NCBI RefSeq assembly: GCF_002849225.1
Contig: NZ_PKMC01000001.1
Coordinates: 894,476-958,475, forward strand
Length of the DNA: 64,000 nucleotides
Origin: Actinomyces sp. UMB0138
GTDB taxonomy: Bacteria > Bacillota > Negativicutes > Veillonellales > Veillonellaceae
Reading direction: 5' to 3'
Shown: positions 33,481 to 42,035 of the stretch, piece by piece
How positions within the stretch are numbered: the stretch's first letter is position 1
Layout: every line of letters begins with the position of its first letter
The notes under the pieces: generated by a model
Told to the model about the DNA's origin: nothing
Seen by the model: only the letters and a program-made list of their open reading frames with translations
Database searches by the model: none
Position numbers and translations under genes: made by a program

Positions 33481-35562
33481 CTAGCCTTTTTTGATGAAGC
33501 CAGCATCCATGATACCGACCAGGTTGGTGATCTGCTCATCTTCAGTGCGTCCCAGCGAAGAGGGAACGATGGTGTTGGTGAGCGAGATACCATCCAGGGC
33601 ATCCTTGTAGTCGAGCTTTCCGACGGAAAGCATCGAGGCCAACATGCCGTGGGTATCCATGCCGTTCTCCGGGTTTGCGCCCGGTGCGAACGGGGTACCT
33701 GCTTTGTGGCCCGACGGGAAGGCGCCAGTGGCCTTGCCGTAGACGACGTTCGAGGTGATGGTCAGAACCGACTGAGTCGGGATTGCATCACGGTACATCG
33801 GGATGGCCTTGATCTTGGACATGATGGTGTGGACCACGGTCGCTGCAATGTCGTCGGCACGGTCATCGTCGTTGCCGTAGAGCGGGAAGTCGCCCTCGGT
33901 CTTGTAATCGACTACCAGGCCGGTCTCGTCGCGAACGGGGGTGACCTTCGCGTACTTGATTGCCGACAGGGAGTCAGCAACGATGGACAGACCAGCGATG
34001 CCGCAACCCATGGTGCGAACTAGCTCGGAGTCGAGCAGTGCCATTTCCATGGACTCGTATGCGTAACGGTCGTGGCAGTAGTGGATGATGTTCAGGGCCT
34101 CTACGTAGGTGCCGACTACCCAGTCCAGCATCTTTTCGTACTTTTCCCAAACCTCATCGAAGTCCAGCGGGCCGTCGCCCTTGATGGGCTCGTAGCCTTC
34201 CATGATCTGCTTGCCGGAGACCTCGTCACGACCACCGTTGATGGCGTACAGAAGAGACTTAGCAGCGTTCACACGAGCGCCGAAGAACTGCATCTGCTTG
34301 CCAACGCGCATCGGGGAAACACAGCATGCGATTGCTGCGTCGTCGCCCCACTGCTCGCGGATCTGCTCATCAGCTTCGTACTGAATCGAAGAAGTCTCGA
34401 TGGAGACCCTGGCGCAGAAGCGCTTGTAGCCTTCAGGCAGCTTCTCGTTCCAGAAAATGGTGATGTTCGGTTCCGGTGCCGGCCCGAGGTTGATCAGGGT
34501 CTGCAGCAGACGGAAGGAAGTCTTGGTCACTAGCGGGCGACCATCTTCGCCGAAGCCTGCATCCGACCAGGTTGCCCAGTACGGATCGCCAGAGAAGATC
34601 TCGTCGTATGCTTCGGTGCGCAGGAAGCGGACGATACGCAGCTTGATCACCAATGCGTCGATGATTTCCTGTGCGCCCTTTTCGTCCAGCACGCCGCGAG
34701 CGAAGTCACGCTCGAAGTAGCAGTCGAAGAATGCGGACAGACGACCAATGGACATTGCGGCGCCATCCTGAGACTTCACGGAGCCTAGGTAGCCGAAGTA
34801 GGTCCACTGAATAGCTTCCTTAGCAGTAGTTGCCGGCTTGGAGATGTCGAAGCCGTACTTGGAAGCCATGTTCTTCAGCTTCTTCAGAGCCTTGATCTGT
34901 TCCGCGTGCTCTTCGCGGTAGCGGCACCAGTGCTCAGAGAAGGGCTCGCCTGCGTAGCGATCCTTGTCCTTCTGCTTCTCTTCGATCAGCTTGTCAACGC
35001 CGTAGAGGGCGACGCGACGGTAGTCACCGATGATGCGGCCACGGCCGTAAGCATCCGGAAGACCGGTAATAATGTGCGAGGAACGAGCTGCACGAATGCG
35101 CGGGGTGTAAATATCGAACACCGCGTCATTGTGAGTCTTGCGGTAGTGAGTAAAGATCTTCTTTACTTCGGGATTTACTTCCTTGCCCGCTTCCTTGATA
35201 GCGGTCTCGACCATGCGCCAGCCACCGAAGGGCATCATGGCGCGCTTGGTCGGAACGTCGGTCTGCAGGCCGACGATTACGTCGTCGTCCTCGCTAATGT
35301 AACCAGCGTCGAAAGCGTCAACATCAGCCGGGATGTCGGTGTCAACGTCGTACACGCGCTGCTTACGCTCTACAGCGAGGTAGTTCTTGTCTAGAGTGTC
35401 CCAAACACGCAGGGTCTTCTCAGTAGGCCCCTCCAGGAAGGATTCGTCACCTTCGTACGGGGTGTAGTTCTTCTGAATAAAGTCCCTGACATCAATCTGG
35501 TCGGTCCAGGATCCTTCTTTGAACCCTTCCCAACCTTCAAAGGTTTCTTCTGAGTTTGACAC
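33481..35562 (-). CDS. pflB: Pyruvate formate-lyase core, lacking its glycyl-radical domain
   Basis: PFL converts pyruvate and CoA to acetyl-CoA and formate. The protein has ~693 residues with the catalytic Cys pair in AIACCVSPM (near 413-414, like Cys418/419 of E. coli). The C-terminal part ends at DEQITNLVGIMDAGFIKKG, exactly where E. coli PflB (760 residues) goes on to the linker and radical domain. The missing ~65 residues are encoded by the next gene, 46 bases downstream. The gap has stops in the frame of that gene, so a simple frameshift cannot join them. GTG at 35562 has AAGGAG at good spacing; a TTG two codons earlier is less likely. Confidence 0.93.
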   Translation of the reverse strand: MSNSEETFEGWEGFKEGSWTDQIDVRDFIQKNYTPYEGDESFLEGPTEKTLRVWDTLDKNYLAVERKQRVYDVDTDIPADVDAFDAGYISEDDDVIVGLQTDVPTKRAMMPFGGWRMVETAIKEAGKEVNPEVKKIFTHYRKTHNDAVFDIYTPRIRAARSSHIITGLPDAYGRGRIIGDYRRVALYGVDKLIEEKQKDKDRYAGEPFSEHWCRYREEHAEQIKALKKLKNMASKYGFDISKPATTAKEAIQWTYFGYLGSVKSQDGAAMSIGRLSAFFDCYFERDFARGVLDEKGAQEIIDALVIKLRIVRFLRTEAYDEIFSGDPYWATWSDAGFGEDGRPLVTKTSFRLLQTLINLGPAPEPNITIFWNEKLPEGYKRFCARVSIETSSIQYEADEQIREQWGDDAAIACCVSPMRVGKQMQFFGARVNAAKSLLYAINGGRDEVSGKQIMEGYEPIKGDGPLDFDEVWEKYEKMLDWVVGTYVEALNIIHYCHDRYAYESMEMALLDSELVRTMGCGIAGLSIVADSLSAIKYAKVTPVRDETGLVVDYKTEGDFPLYGNDDDRADDIAATVVHTIMSKIKAIPMYRDAIPTQSVLTITSNVVYGKATGAFPSGHKAGTPFAPGANPENGMDTHGMLASMLSVGKLDYKDALDGISLTNTIVPSSLGRTEDEQITNLVGIMDAGFIKKG

Positions 35563-35568
35563 GTCCAA

Positions 35569-35993
35569 CTCCTTATTTGATTTGACGCTCAGTTTCAGTG
35601 GTCAATTCTGAGTTTACGTGATAATTGGCCACCTTCAAGGGGGGGTGTCCGTATGTGCGGAACACCACTTGCGCAAATCTAGGACTTTCGTCTGAAGTTC
35701 GTTGTAGAGGGGGCGAATCACCCCCACATTAAGCCAAAATTAGCCAGCTGACCTGCTGGGACGTTCTTACCGACGAGCGCAGTTTGGCGCGCTCCAAAAA
35801 AACATTCCTATATCTTTTAAGGTGCGTTTACCTTTTTTAAGGTTTTTAGTTCTCCTGCTCACTAAAAAACGGCCTAGTTTTTCCTAAAAGACTGTACGTG
35901 AGAAAAGTAATAATTAAGCGTTTAGCGCTATTTTATGCCACTTACAACCGCTAAGGCGGCTCACCAGCTGGACGCGGCCTAAAGAAGTAGTAG
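35569..35993. other. Regulatory intergenic region between pflB and the surface protein
   Basis: About 425 bases divergent between pflB and the anchored-repeat surface gene. It should hold the pflB promoter. A pair of TTTTAAGG repeats 20 bases apart (35815-35822 and 35835-35842) is visible; no clear Rex or FNR-type site was found. No coding sequence is supported. Confidence 0.4.
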
Positions 35994-36043
35994 TTGACGA
36001 ACCCGCCCTCGTAACAGACAATCGCTAATGACAATCATTCGCA
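35994..36043 (+). promoter_or_regulatory. Promoter and candidate Zur box of the surface protein gene
   Basis: A TTGACG (-35, 35994-35999) and GACAAT (-10, 36017-36022) pair with a 17-base spacer. It is followed by TGACAATCATTCGCA (36029-36043), matching the TGNNAATNATTNNCA pattern of actinobacterial Zur operators. The box lies at the expected transcription start, 18 bases ahead of the ATG at 36062, so binding would block initiation. The match is by eye. Confidence 0.55.
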
Positions 36044-36061
36044 TTAATAGAAACGGCTCCT

Positions 36062-38662
36062 ATGCGCACAAAGTTTATTTCAGCGATTGCCGCATTCAGC
36101 GCTCTATGTATCCCCTGGACCAGCGCACAAGCCGGTCCCAGTGACGATCTGCTTGTTGCCACACAGGCACACGTCGATTCCCCAAAAGTTTTTTGGGAGC
36201 GCAATAACTTCACTCTAAACGCAGAGGTCGACGGCACCCTCCACCCCCTTCAAAGCACAGTGAACTGGGTAGGAAAGGGCTACAACCGCACCGGCGAACA
36301 GCAATACATCTACAAGATCCCAAAGGACAACACCATTCCCGGTCTAGGAAAGCCCGGCACACTGCTATACCAGGCCCCCATTCTGCCTGGTTTTAGTAAC
36401 TCCCCTATTTGGGCCGGTTTTGGTGCAGATATTGATATCCCTGCCGATAAGTTCAAGGATCGATCCTTCAATCTAGATCTGGTCGACTTTGACGGCCCCG
36501 GCAAGATGAACTTGTTCAAGTCTGATGATTGGCTGTTGGCATCACACATTCCTGGCATGCGGTCAGCATGGATAAATCCGGGCAGCCATACCCACAACCT
36601 CACGACATTTACGAAGCCGGGCACTTACACACTCACCTACCGGGCCTCGGCTCGGGACCAGAAGGGACGATTCATCGCTTCCGCCCCGCAAAAACTAGTC
36701 TGGCAAGTCGGTGGCACAAAGCCTACACAAGGCGGGATTAGCGACCCCAGGGCTGCATATGATGCCGCTCCTTCCGAGGGCGACCAATCGCCCTCTTTCA
36801 CCCTGAAGCCGCATGAGGGGCGCGACAAAGACGGCGATGAGCACCTAAGCGATCTGCTCTTCGATGCGGGCGATGATAACGCGAGCGGTACCGCCCTGTT
36901 CTACATCGACGGCTACCACCTTGCGGAAGTGCCAGTTCAAAACGGCAAAGCGGCCTGGACGGAGATGGTCGGTTCTGCCCCGTCTAACTTCCAGGTGGTA
37001 TTTATTCCTACCCAAGGAGGCAAAAAGTGGATTTCCGCTCCTGTTAGCTACCAAAGTGCTGCTCCGCAGGTTTCGACCACTAACCCCGGTAGTTTTCCGC
37101 AAAAGCAAACTACTTCGCCCGCTCCCGCCTTCGCCAACGATGACCGAGTGGTAACCAGTGCCAAAGTGAAGCTGAGCGCTACGAGCCTGGACGAAGAATA
37201 TGCCCGGATCTCCGCCATACCTGAAGACAAGAATCTGAGCTTTCGAGTAGTGGGCGGCTTCTATGACACTCCCAATGGGAAATACCCCTCCTGCGAGATC
37301 GATTTCATCTCTTCTCCGGCTCGCCGGCAGATGGTGGTGCCCCAGGAAGGGTGTACCGGCAGCAAGTACACGCTGAAACTGCGGCTGCTACCCAATTCTC
37401 GTACCAACGTAGGCGCCAAGACGATCAGGCTTGGTTCTCCACTCCCCAAAACTGGGACGGTGACTTTTAGCTCTACTCCCTACGTAGGACGAAGCGGCGA
37501 TCCGCTCAGTGCACATCCGCTTTCTGCAGATGCCCCCACGGACGCCCCTGCAGAGGTCGAGGAACAATTGCCAAGTGGAAAAGAACCGGCACCAAGTGGC
37601 AACAAACCAGCCAAGCCGACCCCCGCTCCCCCCGCAAAAGAAGTTACTGCGCCAAAGAGCACCAAAAAAGCCGTAATTGCAGACGGCCATGTCGATGTAC
37701 GGGCAGTACAAGCCGGCAACGGACTAGCAATGGTTTTGGGGGACGACTCTGGCTCAATTTCAAAAAAGTCCATAGTGCACGAGCTCGCCAAGGTGAGCCT
37801 GGCCGTTCGCCCTCAGGCTAGGGCAAAACGGTCGAAGCATGTATTTGCCGATGCCAGCTTCAATTTCTTGGGCCCGCACGGCACCGAATTGTTTGTTCTT
37901 CCTCAAGATCAAAAATCCGGTCTGGTGTGGCCTGGCTTCTCTACGCAAGAGCTCGATTATTCCCACTTCCCCATGGGAGTGGACATTGAGATAAAACCGC
38001 ACAGCGGCCCCAAGGGAGCCAAGTGGTGGGCGTTCACTCAAAATTTGGGGAAATTAGCCGATACAATTGCCGCCTCCGACCGGGTAAGCACCCTACACAC
38101 AACCAACAGGACGCATCTGCATACCAACTGGGCGTTCACGAAACAGGGTCGTTATCAGATTCAGGTTCGGGCTAAAGACGTGGCGACTGGGAAGTACTCC
38201 CCGTGGTATCCATTGTCTTTCCAGGTAGGTGCCACGACCGGTAAACAGCACCCCAGCCAGCCGGCAAGGCCCAGTACACCTGGCAATACTCCAGCGGCTA
38301 CTACAGTCCCTGGGACTGCGGGCAACGGCATTCCTACTACAGTGCCTGTAGCTTCCGGCAATGACACTGCAGCGCAGTCACCCGCCAAGCCTGTAGATGG
38401 ATCTTCCCCCGGCGAAGACGCGGCCTCCGGCGATGGGAATGCCCCCGCAAATTCTGAGAATAACCAACCCGCCGATGGCGAAAGCAGTAAAGAGGCTCCG
38501 GCGCGCTCCGGGCCGGCTCGAGTGACTTCTAAGCCCTATGCCAGCCCGCTAGCAAAAACCGGATCCACCGGTATGGCTGAACAGTGGCTTACCATCCTCG
38601 GCGCCGTGTTGCTGGGGGCTGGAGCAGCGTTAGCCTTCACCTCAATTAAAAAACGCAGATAA
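36062..38662 (+). CDS. Large LAxTG-anchored surface protein with two choice-of-anchor M domains
   Basis: An 866-residue wall protein. Signal peptide with cleavage near AQA (residue ~25). A first anchored-repeat domain follows (~30-225), with SHTHNLTTFTKPGTYTL. Next come an Ig-like middle part (~265-340), Pro-rich linkers and a second anchored-repeat domain (~540-725) with THLHTNWAFTKQGRYQIQV. A Pro/Thr/Ser/Gly-rich spacer leads to the sortase signal LAKTG, a hydrophobic segment and KKRR. Opposite strand to the transporter operon, but of the same family as its first gene. The candidate Zur box and promoter lie just upstream. Proposed role: outermost metal receptor feeding the transporter; metal identity is inferred. 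Confidence 0.85.
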   Translation: MRTKFISAIAAFSALCIPWTSAQAGPSDDLLVATQAHVDSPKVFWERNNFTLNAEVDGTLHPLQSTVNWVGKGYNRTGEQQYIYKIPKDNTIPGLGKPGTLLYQAPILPGFSNSPIWAGFGADIDIPADKFKDRSFNLDLVDFDGPGKMNLFKSDDWLLASHIPGMRSAWINPGSHTHNLTTFTKPGTYTLTYRASARDQKGRFIASAPQKLVWQVGGTKPTQGGISDPRAAYDAAPSEGDQSPSFTLKPHEGRDKDGDEHLSDLLFDAGDDNASGTALFYIDGYHLAEVPVQNGKAAWTEMVGSAPSNFQVVFIPTQGGKKWISAPVSYQSAAPQVSTTNPGSFPQKQTTSPAPAFANDDRVVTSAKVKLSATSLDEEYARISAIPEDKNLSFRVVGGFYDTPNGKYPSCEIDFISSPARRQMVVPQEGCTGSKYTLKLRLLPNSRTNVGAKTIRLGSPLPKTGTVTFSSTPYVGRSGDPLSAHPLSADAPTDAPAEVEEQLPSGKEPAPSGNKPAKPTPAPPAKEVTAPKSTKKAVIADGHVDVRAVQAGNGLAMVLGDDSGSISKKSIVHELAKVSLAVRPQARAKRSKHVFADASFNFLGPHGTELFVLPQDQKSGLVWPGFSTQELDYSHFPMGVDIEIKPHSGPKGAKWWAFTQNLGKLADTIAASDRVSTLHTTNRTHLHTNWAFTKQGRYQIQVRAKDVATGKYSPWYPLSFQVGATTGKQHPSQPARPSTPGNTPAATTVPGTAGNGIPTTVPVASGNDTAAQSPAKPVDGSSPGEDAASGDGNAPANSENNQPADGESSKEAPARSGPARVTSKPYASPLAKTGSTGMAEQWLTILGAVLLGAGAALAFTSIKKRR

Positions 38663-38674
38663 CTGAGCGCAAAC

Positions 38675-38706
38675 AAAAAGTGTGGGGCTCTTGCCCCACA
38701 CTTTTT
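38675..38706. terminator. Bidirectional terminator between surface protein gene and rplS
   Basis: A 14-base perfect stem, AAAAAGTGTGGGGC with GCCCCACACTTTTT, around a TCTT loop, between convergent stops at 38662 (+) and 38718 (-). A/T tails on both sides. Confidence 0.9.
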
Positions 38707-38717
38707 TACTACTAACG

Positions 38718-39071
38718 CTATGCGTTTTCGCGCTTTTCTTTGATCTTCGCAGCCTTGCCGTGACGATCGCGGATGTAGTAAAGCTTGGCCCTACGGACAT
38801 CGCCGCGGGTCACAACCTCGATCGATTCGATGGTAGGTGCGTGTAGCGGGAAGGTACGCTCAACGCCAACACCGAACGAAATCTTGCGAACGGTGAAAGT
38901 GGCGCCTAGGCCCTTGCCGCCGCGACGAGCGATTACGAGGCCCTGGAAGACCTGCACACGCGAACGGTTTCCTTCAGTAACCAGAACGTTTACCTTGACG
39001 GTATCGCCTGCACGGAACTGGGGGATGTCGTCGCGCATCGAAGCGGCGTCTAGCTGATCAAACTTCTGCAT
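38718..39071 (-). CDS. rplS: 50S ribosomal protein L19 (bL19)
   Basis: 117 residues with the full L19 signature ([74 protein letters not shown] in parts). L19 contributes to the 30S/50S interface. ATG at 39071. It follows trmD, as in the usual rpsP-rimM-trmD-rplS cluster, but transcription here is probably separated by the ~145-base gap at 39072-39217, which holds no gene. Confidence 0.96.
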   Translation of the reverse strand: MQKFDQLDAASMRDDIPQFRAGDTVKVNVLVTEGNRSRVQVFQGLVIARRGGKGLGATFTVRKISFGVGVERTFPLHAPTIESIEVVTRGDVRRAKLYYIRDRHGKAAKIKEKRENA

Positions 39072-39217
39072 CAGTTTTCCTTCAAGCTATCGGTGCCACA
39101 GGTCACCGCTAGCCATAGGCCGGGAACACCCCGGCGACTTCATGGCGTCTGCGAGCGCATTGGCGTCCCCCTGTGGCAGGATTCGCCCACGTCACAGACC
39201 GATCCATTGTCGCACAG

Positions 39218-40534
39218 TTAGTACTGGTCGTCACCTGTGAGTTCTCGCACCATGCACACGTCTCGGTTGGGCTGGCCGCCCACCTTGAACATGCGGGTGC
39301 CCTTTTTGCGGAAGCCGTGCCTGCGGTAGAACTTTTGTGCTCGTTTGTTGCCCTGGTTTGTACCGAGGCCGATTGCAGGCGTGGCAGGGGGAAGGAGTTG
39401 TGCAATGGCCGCCTCTAGCAAAGCCCCAGCAATACCACTGCCCCGCCACTGCGAATCGACATACAGCTTCGAGAGATAGGCACCCCCCTGCGGCATGGCT
39501 TTTTCAAGAGTGGAGGTAGGAACCGATCCATCTGCAGCGGGTGGTGTGATCAACGCGTAACCGACGAGCTGCTCACCAACCTGCGCAACTAGAATCTCTT
39601 GACGGTCAATCGCCATAGCCAATTCCGCCTCGTTCAAGTTCTGCGCAACAAATTCAGCTATGGCGTCTTCCGTCAAGTATGTCGGGCAGGCATCAGGGAA
39701 CGTGCGCGCAGCCAAGCTATGTAGTTGGCTCACTTGCTCTGCTCGCGCACGGCTAAAAGAGATCCGCCCGTGGAACGGCGGCGCTAACAGGCCGCAGCCG
39801 GCAATAACCTCGCGGTCCGAACTGTCCAATGCGTCCTCGTCCAGCCGCGCGATCATGTCTGGCCTACGTTCACAGGTCCGCTGCAATGCCAGGTCTCGTC
39901 GCCACCTCGCGATAGCCGCATGATTGCCACCCAATAGCACGGACGGAACACTGAGCCCTCGCCACTGCGAAGGCTTCGTAAAAGCGGGGTATTCCAGCAG
40001 GCCCGCAGTGGAATGGGATTCTTCTACTAGCGAGAGGGGATTTCCTACTACCCCATCTAACAATCTGCCGACGGATTCAATAACAACTAATGAAGCAATC
40101 TCACCGCCGTTTAGTACATAGTCGCCGATGGAGAATTCCATTACGGTGACATTCTTCTTGGAACGGTAGTGCTGGGCTAGCCGCGCATCAATGCCCTCGT
40201 ACCTTCCGGGCGCGAACACTATCCGCTTAGCCCGGGTAAGCTCTTCGGCTTTGCGCTGGGTAAAGGTTTCTCCCGAGGGCGTAGGCAACGCAAGTACCAC
40301 GTCTTCGTCGCCTATTATCTGATCAAGTGCCTTACCCCAGACGTCCGGGCGCATGACCATACCGGCGCCTCCCCCGTAGGGAGTGTCGTCTACGGTGCGA
40401 TGCTTGTCGCTCGCCCAATCACGAAGGTCATGGACTCGCACGTCCAGCAGCCCGGCGGCTTCAGCTTTGCCTAGCAAAGATATGTCCAGCACCGAGAAGT
40501 ACTGGGGAAAAATAGAGACTACGTCAATTTGCAT
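39218..40534 (-). CDS. trmD: tRNA (guanine-N1)-methyltransferase TrmD fused to an acetyltransferase
   Basis: A 438-residue fusion. The first ~240 residues are TrmD, which makes m1G37 in tRNA with [16 protein letters not shown] at the start, GGGAGMVM, and the trefoil-knot segments [14 protein letters not shown] and [11 protein letters not shown]. The last ~175 residues form a GNAT acetyltransferase: [20 protein letters not shown] is motif A and [11 protein letters not shown] the C-terminal motif. The ATG at 40534 lies 2 bases after the rimM stop and matches other TrmD starts. The acetyl acceptor is unknown. The domains share one continuous frame without a stop, so the fusion looks real. Confidence 0.93.
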   Translation of the reverse strand: MQIDVVSIFPQYFSVLDISLLGKAEAAGLLDVRVHDLRDWASDKHRTVDDTPYGGGAGMVMRPDVWGKALDQIIGDEDVVLALPTPSGETFTQRKAEELTRAKRIVFAPGRYEGIDARLAQHYRSKKNVTVMEFSIGDYVLNGGEIASLVVIESVGRLLDGVVGNPLSLVEESHSTAGLLEYPAFTKPSQWRGLSVPSVLLGGNHAAIARWRRDLALQRTCERRPDMIARLDEDALDSSDREVIAGCGLLAPPFHGRISFSRARAEQVSQLHSLAARTFPDACPTYLTEDAIAEFVAQNLNEAELAMAIDRQEILVAQVGEQLVGYALITPPAADGSVPTSTLEKAMPQGGAYLSKLYVDSQWRGSGIAGALLEAAIAQLLPPATPAIGLGTNQGNKRAQKFYRRHGFRKKGTRMFKVGGQPNRDVCMVRELTGDDQY

Positions 40535-40535
40535 G

Positions 40536-41033
40536 CTAGTCCCCCAGAAGACCCGCGGGGGCATCTACAACAACGCGTTCTGCTTGCAGGTCGACCTGAA
40601 CTATTGCCTTCACAAAAGGCACCAGGAAAGTGCCGGTCTCGGTCGTGACTTTGAGCCGATCCTGCCCAATCCCAAACTCCAGACCGCTAATTGAGCCGAG
40701 TTTGTTTCCCTGCGGATCGTAGACAGGCAGACCTTCCAGCTCACTTGCGTAGAACTCGCCCTCGTCCAGCTCCTCCTCGGAAACATCAAAAGAGACGACT
40801 TTCCCGCGCATTGCTTCTATTTCTTCACGGGTCGTAATCTCTTCAAATGTCACAACCCATCGTTTGCCTGACCGATAGAAGCTGCGCACGGTGTAGTCAT
40901 TGCCATCTATCTGCAGCACGGTTCCCGGGGCGAACCGTGCCGATGCTGAATCGGTGCGTACGTCTACTATTGCTCCACCTTTGAGCCCCTTGGCAGGGCC
41001 AATAACCCCGACCCTCATCAGGTTGTCGTTCAC
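40536..41033 (-). CDS. rimM: Ribosome maturation factor RimM
   Basis: RimM helps 16S processing and head assembly through S19. About 165 residues. N-terminal RimM domain [20 protein letters not shown] and C-terminal PRC-barrel-like part ([39 protein letters not shown]). GTG at 41033 overlaps the HAD gene TAG and has TGGAG five bases ahead. An ATG five codons further in (MRVGVIGP) and longer starts inside the HAD gene are possible but less supported. Confidence 0.92.
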   Translation of the reverse strand: MNDNLMRVGVIGPAKGLKGGAIVDVRTDSASARFAPGTVLQIDGNDYTVRSFYRSGKRWVVTFEEITTREEIEAMRGKVVSFDVSEEELDEGEFYASELEGLPVYDPQGNKLGSISGLEFGIGQDRLKVTTETGTFLVPFVKAIVQVDLQAERVVVDAPAGLLGD

Positions 41034-41725
41034 TAAAGCTCCAAAATTTCTTGTACTTCGGCTGCCGTCTTCGCGCTCGCCCACGCCTTAGACTTCTCCC
41101 ACTCTTCGGCGTTGGAGCCCCAACTGACCAAAATCGTGCACAGCCCGTTCTTTGCGGCACCGTCTATGTCGTAATGCCGGTCGCCAATCATGATCGCGTT
41201 CTGGACGGGAACATCAACCTTAGCTAGCGCTCTGCCTACAATCTTCGCCTTATCTGAATGGGACTCTGCCTCGTCTGCGCCGCAGATCGCCTCCATTGCG
41301 TAATCCAGGTTGCAAAGCTGCGCTACCTTGATCGCCTGTTTTTCAGGTTTAGAAGTAGCAATAGCCTGCTTTATTCCTGCCCTATGGATGGTGTCAACCA
41401 GTTGGGCGATTCCTTCGAAAAGCTGGGTTTGATCCGCCTTCGCCAGGTACTTTTCGCGATAGGTATCGATTAGTTCTGCGAGCTGTGCCTCGTCTGCCTG
41501 CGGCGAGAAATGTTTGAACGTGTGGCGCAGAGGCGGGCCGATAAACCTCCGCAGATCAGCTTCGTTTTCTTGAATATTCAGCTTCTCTGAAAGAGTTGCG
41601 GCCATAGCGGGCAAAATGACCGGAGCGGAATCAGTGAGCGTTCCGTCCAGATCCCACAGCACCGCCCCTATAGGAAACTCCGGGGCACAAATATTTTCTA
41701 GTACTGTCTCGTGAAAGGTGTCCAT
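41033..41725 (-). CDS. HAD-family hydrolase (phosphoglycolate phosphatase-like)
   Basis: 230 residues. Motif I is VLWDLDGTLTDS, motif II is IATSKPEKQ, and motif III/IV is MIGDRHYDIDGAAKNG. A helical cap domain lies after motif I, the subfamily I layout of Gph/PgmB-type phosphatases. The substrate is not known. A TAGACT -10-like box is 7 bases before the ATG at 41725, so the mRNA might be leaderless. It follows a strong terminator, so it starts a unit, and its stop overlaps the rimM start. Confidence 0.85.
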   Translation of the reverse strand: MDTFHETVLENICAPEFPIGAVLWDLDGTLTDSAPVILPAMAATLSEKLNIQENEADLRRFIGPPLRHTFKHFSPQADEAQLAELIDTYREKYLAKADQTQLFEGIAQLVDTIHRAGIKQAIATSKPEKQAIKVAQLCNLDYAMEAICGADEAESHSDKAKIVGRALAKVDVPVQNAIMIGDRHYDIDGAAKNGLCTILVSWGSNAEEWEKSKAWASAKTAAEVQEILEL

Positions 41726-41747
41726 AGCTACTAGTCTAACGGCATAA

Positions 41748-41783
41748 AACTGGGCTCCCCACCTAGCTGTGGGGAGCCCAGTT
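41748..41783 (-). terminator. Terminator downstream of khpA
   Basis: A 15-base perfect stem, AACTGGGCTCCCCAC with GTGGGGAGCCCAGTT, around CTAGCT, 12 bases after the khpA stop. Separates rpsP-khpA from the HAD-rimM-trmD unit. The tail on the minus strand is TTATG, so the U tract is short. Confidence 0.85.
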
Positions 41784-41795
41784 GTTCGCTTTGTC

Positions 41796-42035
41796 TTAGT
41801 CGCGGTCGGTGTCGATCACGTCCACGCGGACAGGGCCGCGTTTCGACAATGCCGACATGACGGCTCTAAGTGCACGTGCGGTACGCCCAGAACGGCCGAT
41901 AACGCGTCCCAAATCATCTGGGTTTACGCGTACTTCAAGAAGCTTGCCGCGGCGCATAGAGCGTTCGCTGACACGGACGTCGTCCGGGTTATCAACGATT
42001 CCGGCAATCAAATGCTCGAGGGCGTCCGCTAGCAT
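41796..42035 (-). CDS. khpA: KH-domain RNA-binding protein KhpA
   Basis: A 79-residue single-KH protein with the GxxG loop (VNPDDLGRVIGRSGRTARALRAV) and family start MLADALEHLIAGIVDNPDDV. KhpA pairs with KhpB (Jag) as a global RNA chaperone. It lies directly behind rpsP, the normal place, and its ATG overlaps the rpsP stop. 79 residues is the usual length. Confidence 0.92.
   Translation of the reverse strand: MLADALEHLIAGIVDNPDDVRVSERSMRRGKLLEVRVNPDDLGRVIGRSGRTARALRAVMSALSKRGPVRVDVIDTDRD

Noticed and set aside
33435..33482. Sequencing error or frameshift joining pflB and the radical subunit
   Set aside because: The frame of the small gene has two TAA stops in the gap, and the small gene has its own strong RBS and 20 extra N-terminal residues, so one indel cannot fuse them.
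35815..35842. Two TTTTAAGG repeats 20 bases apart ahead of pflB as an operator
   Set aside because: The repeats are short, AT-rich and match no known Rex, FNR or other regulator motif; noted only in the intergenic entry.
39109..39405. 98-codon minus-strand ORF near the trmD end
   Set aside because: It is a shadow frame of the acetyltransferase domain of trmD and runs into non-coding sequence.
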